Source of the DNA: JBBKWX01 sp037969175
GTDB taxonomy: Bacteria; Bacteroidota; Bacteroidia; AKYH767-A; JBBKVM01
Assembly: GCA_037969175.1 (NCBI GenBank)
Contig: JBBKWX010000071.1
Location: 1-8,209 of the forward strand
Direction of reading: 5' to 3'
DNA: 8,209 nucleotides
Shown here: positions 7,992-8,209 of the stretch, one piece after another
Layout of the letters: each line of letters starts with the position of its first letter
Position numbering within the stretch: position 1 is the stretch's first letter
Position numbers and translations under genes: made by a program
Notes under the pieces: generated by a model
What the model saw: the letters and a program-made list of their open reading frames with translations, nothing else
Told to the model about the DNA's origin: nothing
Database searches by the model: none

Positions 7992-8017
7992 AAATGCCAC
8001 CCCTAAGGATGGCATTT
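7992..8017. terminator. Hairpin terminator shared by the hydrolase gene and rpmH
   Basis: AAATGCCA (7992-7999) and TGGCATTT (8010-8017) form an eight-base perfect stem. After one C-A mismatch, two further C-G pairs close on the four-base loop CTAA. The hairpin begins one base after the hydrolase stop codon and ends 22 bases before the rpmH stop codon, so it sits between two convergent genes. The outer A/T pairs supply short T runs on both strands (TTTATT on plus, ATTTCTCATTT on minus), which are modest for classic intrinsic termination. A role as a two-way terminator is inferred from position and symmetry. Confidence 0.75.
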
Positions 8018-8039
8018 ATTGATTCAAAACTAGTAAATG

Positions 8040-8195
8040 TTACTTGTTGCGTTTTTCGCTGGAAACAGTAAGTTTCTTACGTCCCTTAGCACGACGTGCT
8101 GCCAATACTCTTCTACCGTTTGCACTAGACATACGGTCACGGAAACCGTGCTTATTGATTCTCTTTCTTCGGGATGGCTGATACGTTCTTTTCAT
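8040..8195 (-). CDS. rpmH: 50S ribosomal protein L34
   Basis: A complete 51-residue gene beginning MKRTYQPSRRKR and ending SSEKRNK. It matches the L34 pattern along its whole length: KRTYQPS at 2-8, KHGFRDRM at 15-22, NGRRVLAARRAKGR at 26-39 and KKLTVS at 40-45. About a third or more of the residues are Arg or Lys, as expected for a protein buried in the large-subunit rRNA. The C-terminus is a few residues longer than that of E. coli (46 residues), with a charged tail. Only 14 bases of upstream sequence are available, so its promoter and upstream neighbour cannot be seen. Downstream it meets the shared hairpin and the convergent hydrolase gene, so the rnpA gene that follows rpmH in many bacteria is not there. 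Confidence 0.97.
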   Translation of the reverse strand: MKRTYQPSRRKRINKHGFRDRMSSANGRRVLAARRAKGRKKLTVSSEKRNK

Positions 8196-8209
8196 CGCTT
8201 TATGCTATT

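Overview
This window looks like an ordinary chromosomal stretch of a Bacteroidota bacterium, probably near the Flavobacteriia/Sphingobacteriia/Chitinophagia assemblage. Four things point there. The large carbamoyl-phosphate synthase is the short 950-residue form that I associate with this phylum. A small protein resembles the DUF4834 family of Bacteroidota. A YfhO-type giant membrane protein of the Bacteroidota kind is present. No gene has a recognisable Shine-Dalgarno sequence. The DNA is moderately AT-rich throughout, and I see no insertion sequence, CRISPR array, tRNA, rRNA or phage signature.

Most of the window (about 1-6981) is one tightly packed gene series read on the minus strand: carB, a small membrane-anchored DUF4834-like protein, an 815-residue YfhO-family membrane protein, a GT-B glycosyltransferase, and the first 33 codons of an asparagine synthase (asnB-like) cut by the left edge. 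The gaps between these genes are 8, 4, 6 and 1 bases, so they are almost certainly co-transcribed. The likely promoter lies in the 193-base gap upstream of carB, where a Bacteroidota-type -33/-7 pair can be read at 7034-7066.

The gap also separates carB from a divergent alpha/beta hydrolase (7175-7990, plus strand). The hydrolase converges on rpmH (ribosomal protein L34, 8040-8195, minus strand), which is easily missed because of its size. Between their stop codons sits a hairpin at 7992-8017 that can act as a terminator for both.

Functionally, the minus-strand series joins a pyrimidine/arginine precursor enzyme to what looks like surface-glycan machinery: a cytoplasmic glycosyltransferase, a polytopic membrane protein of a family linked elsewhere to glycosylation of cell-surface polymers, and a glutamine-dependent amidotransferase. 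Whether this is a functional link or only a conserved transcriptional arrangement cannot be decided from the sequence. I found no convincing new biological system. The items most worth a second look are the CarB that lacks its regulatory domain, the fusion of housekeeping and envelope genes in one transcription unit, and the uncharacterised DUF4834-like/YfhO pair.
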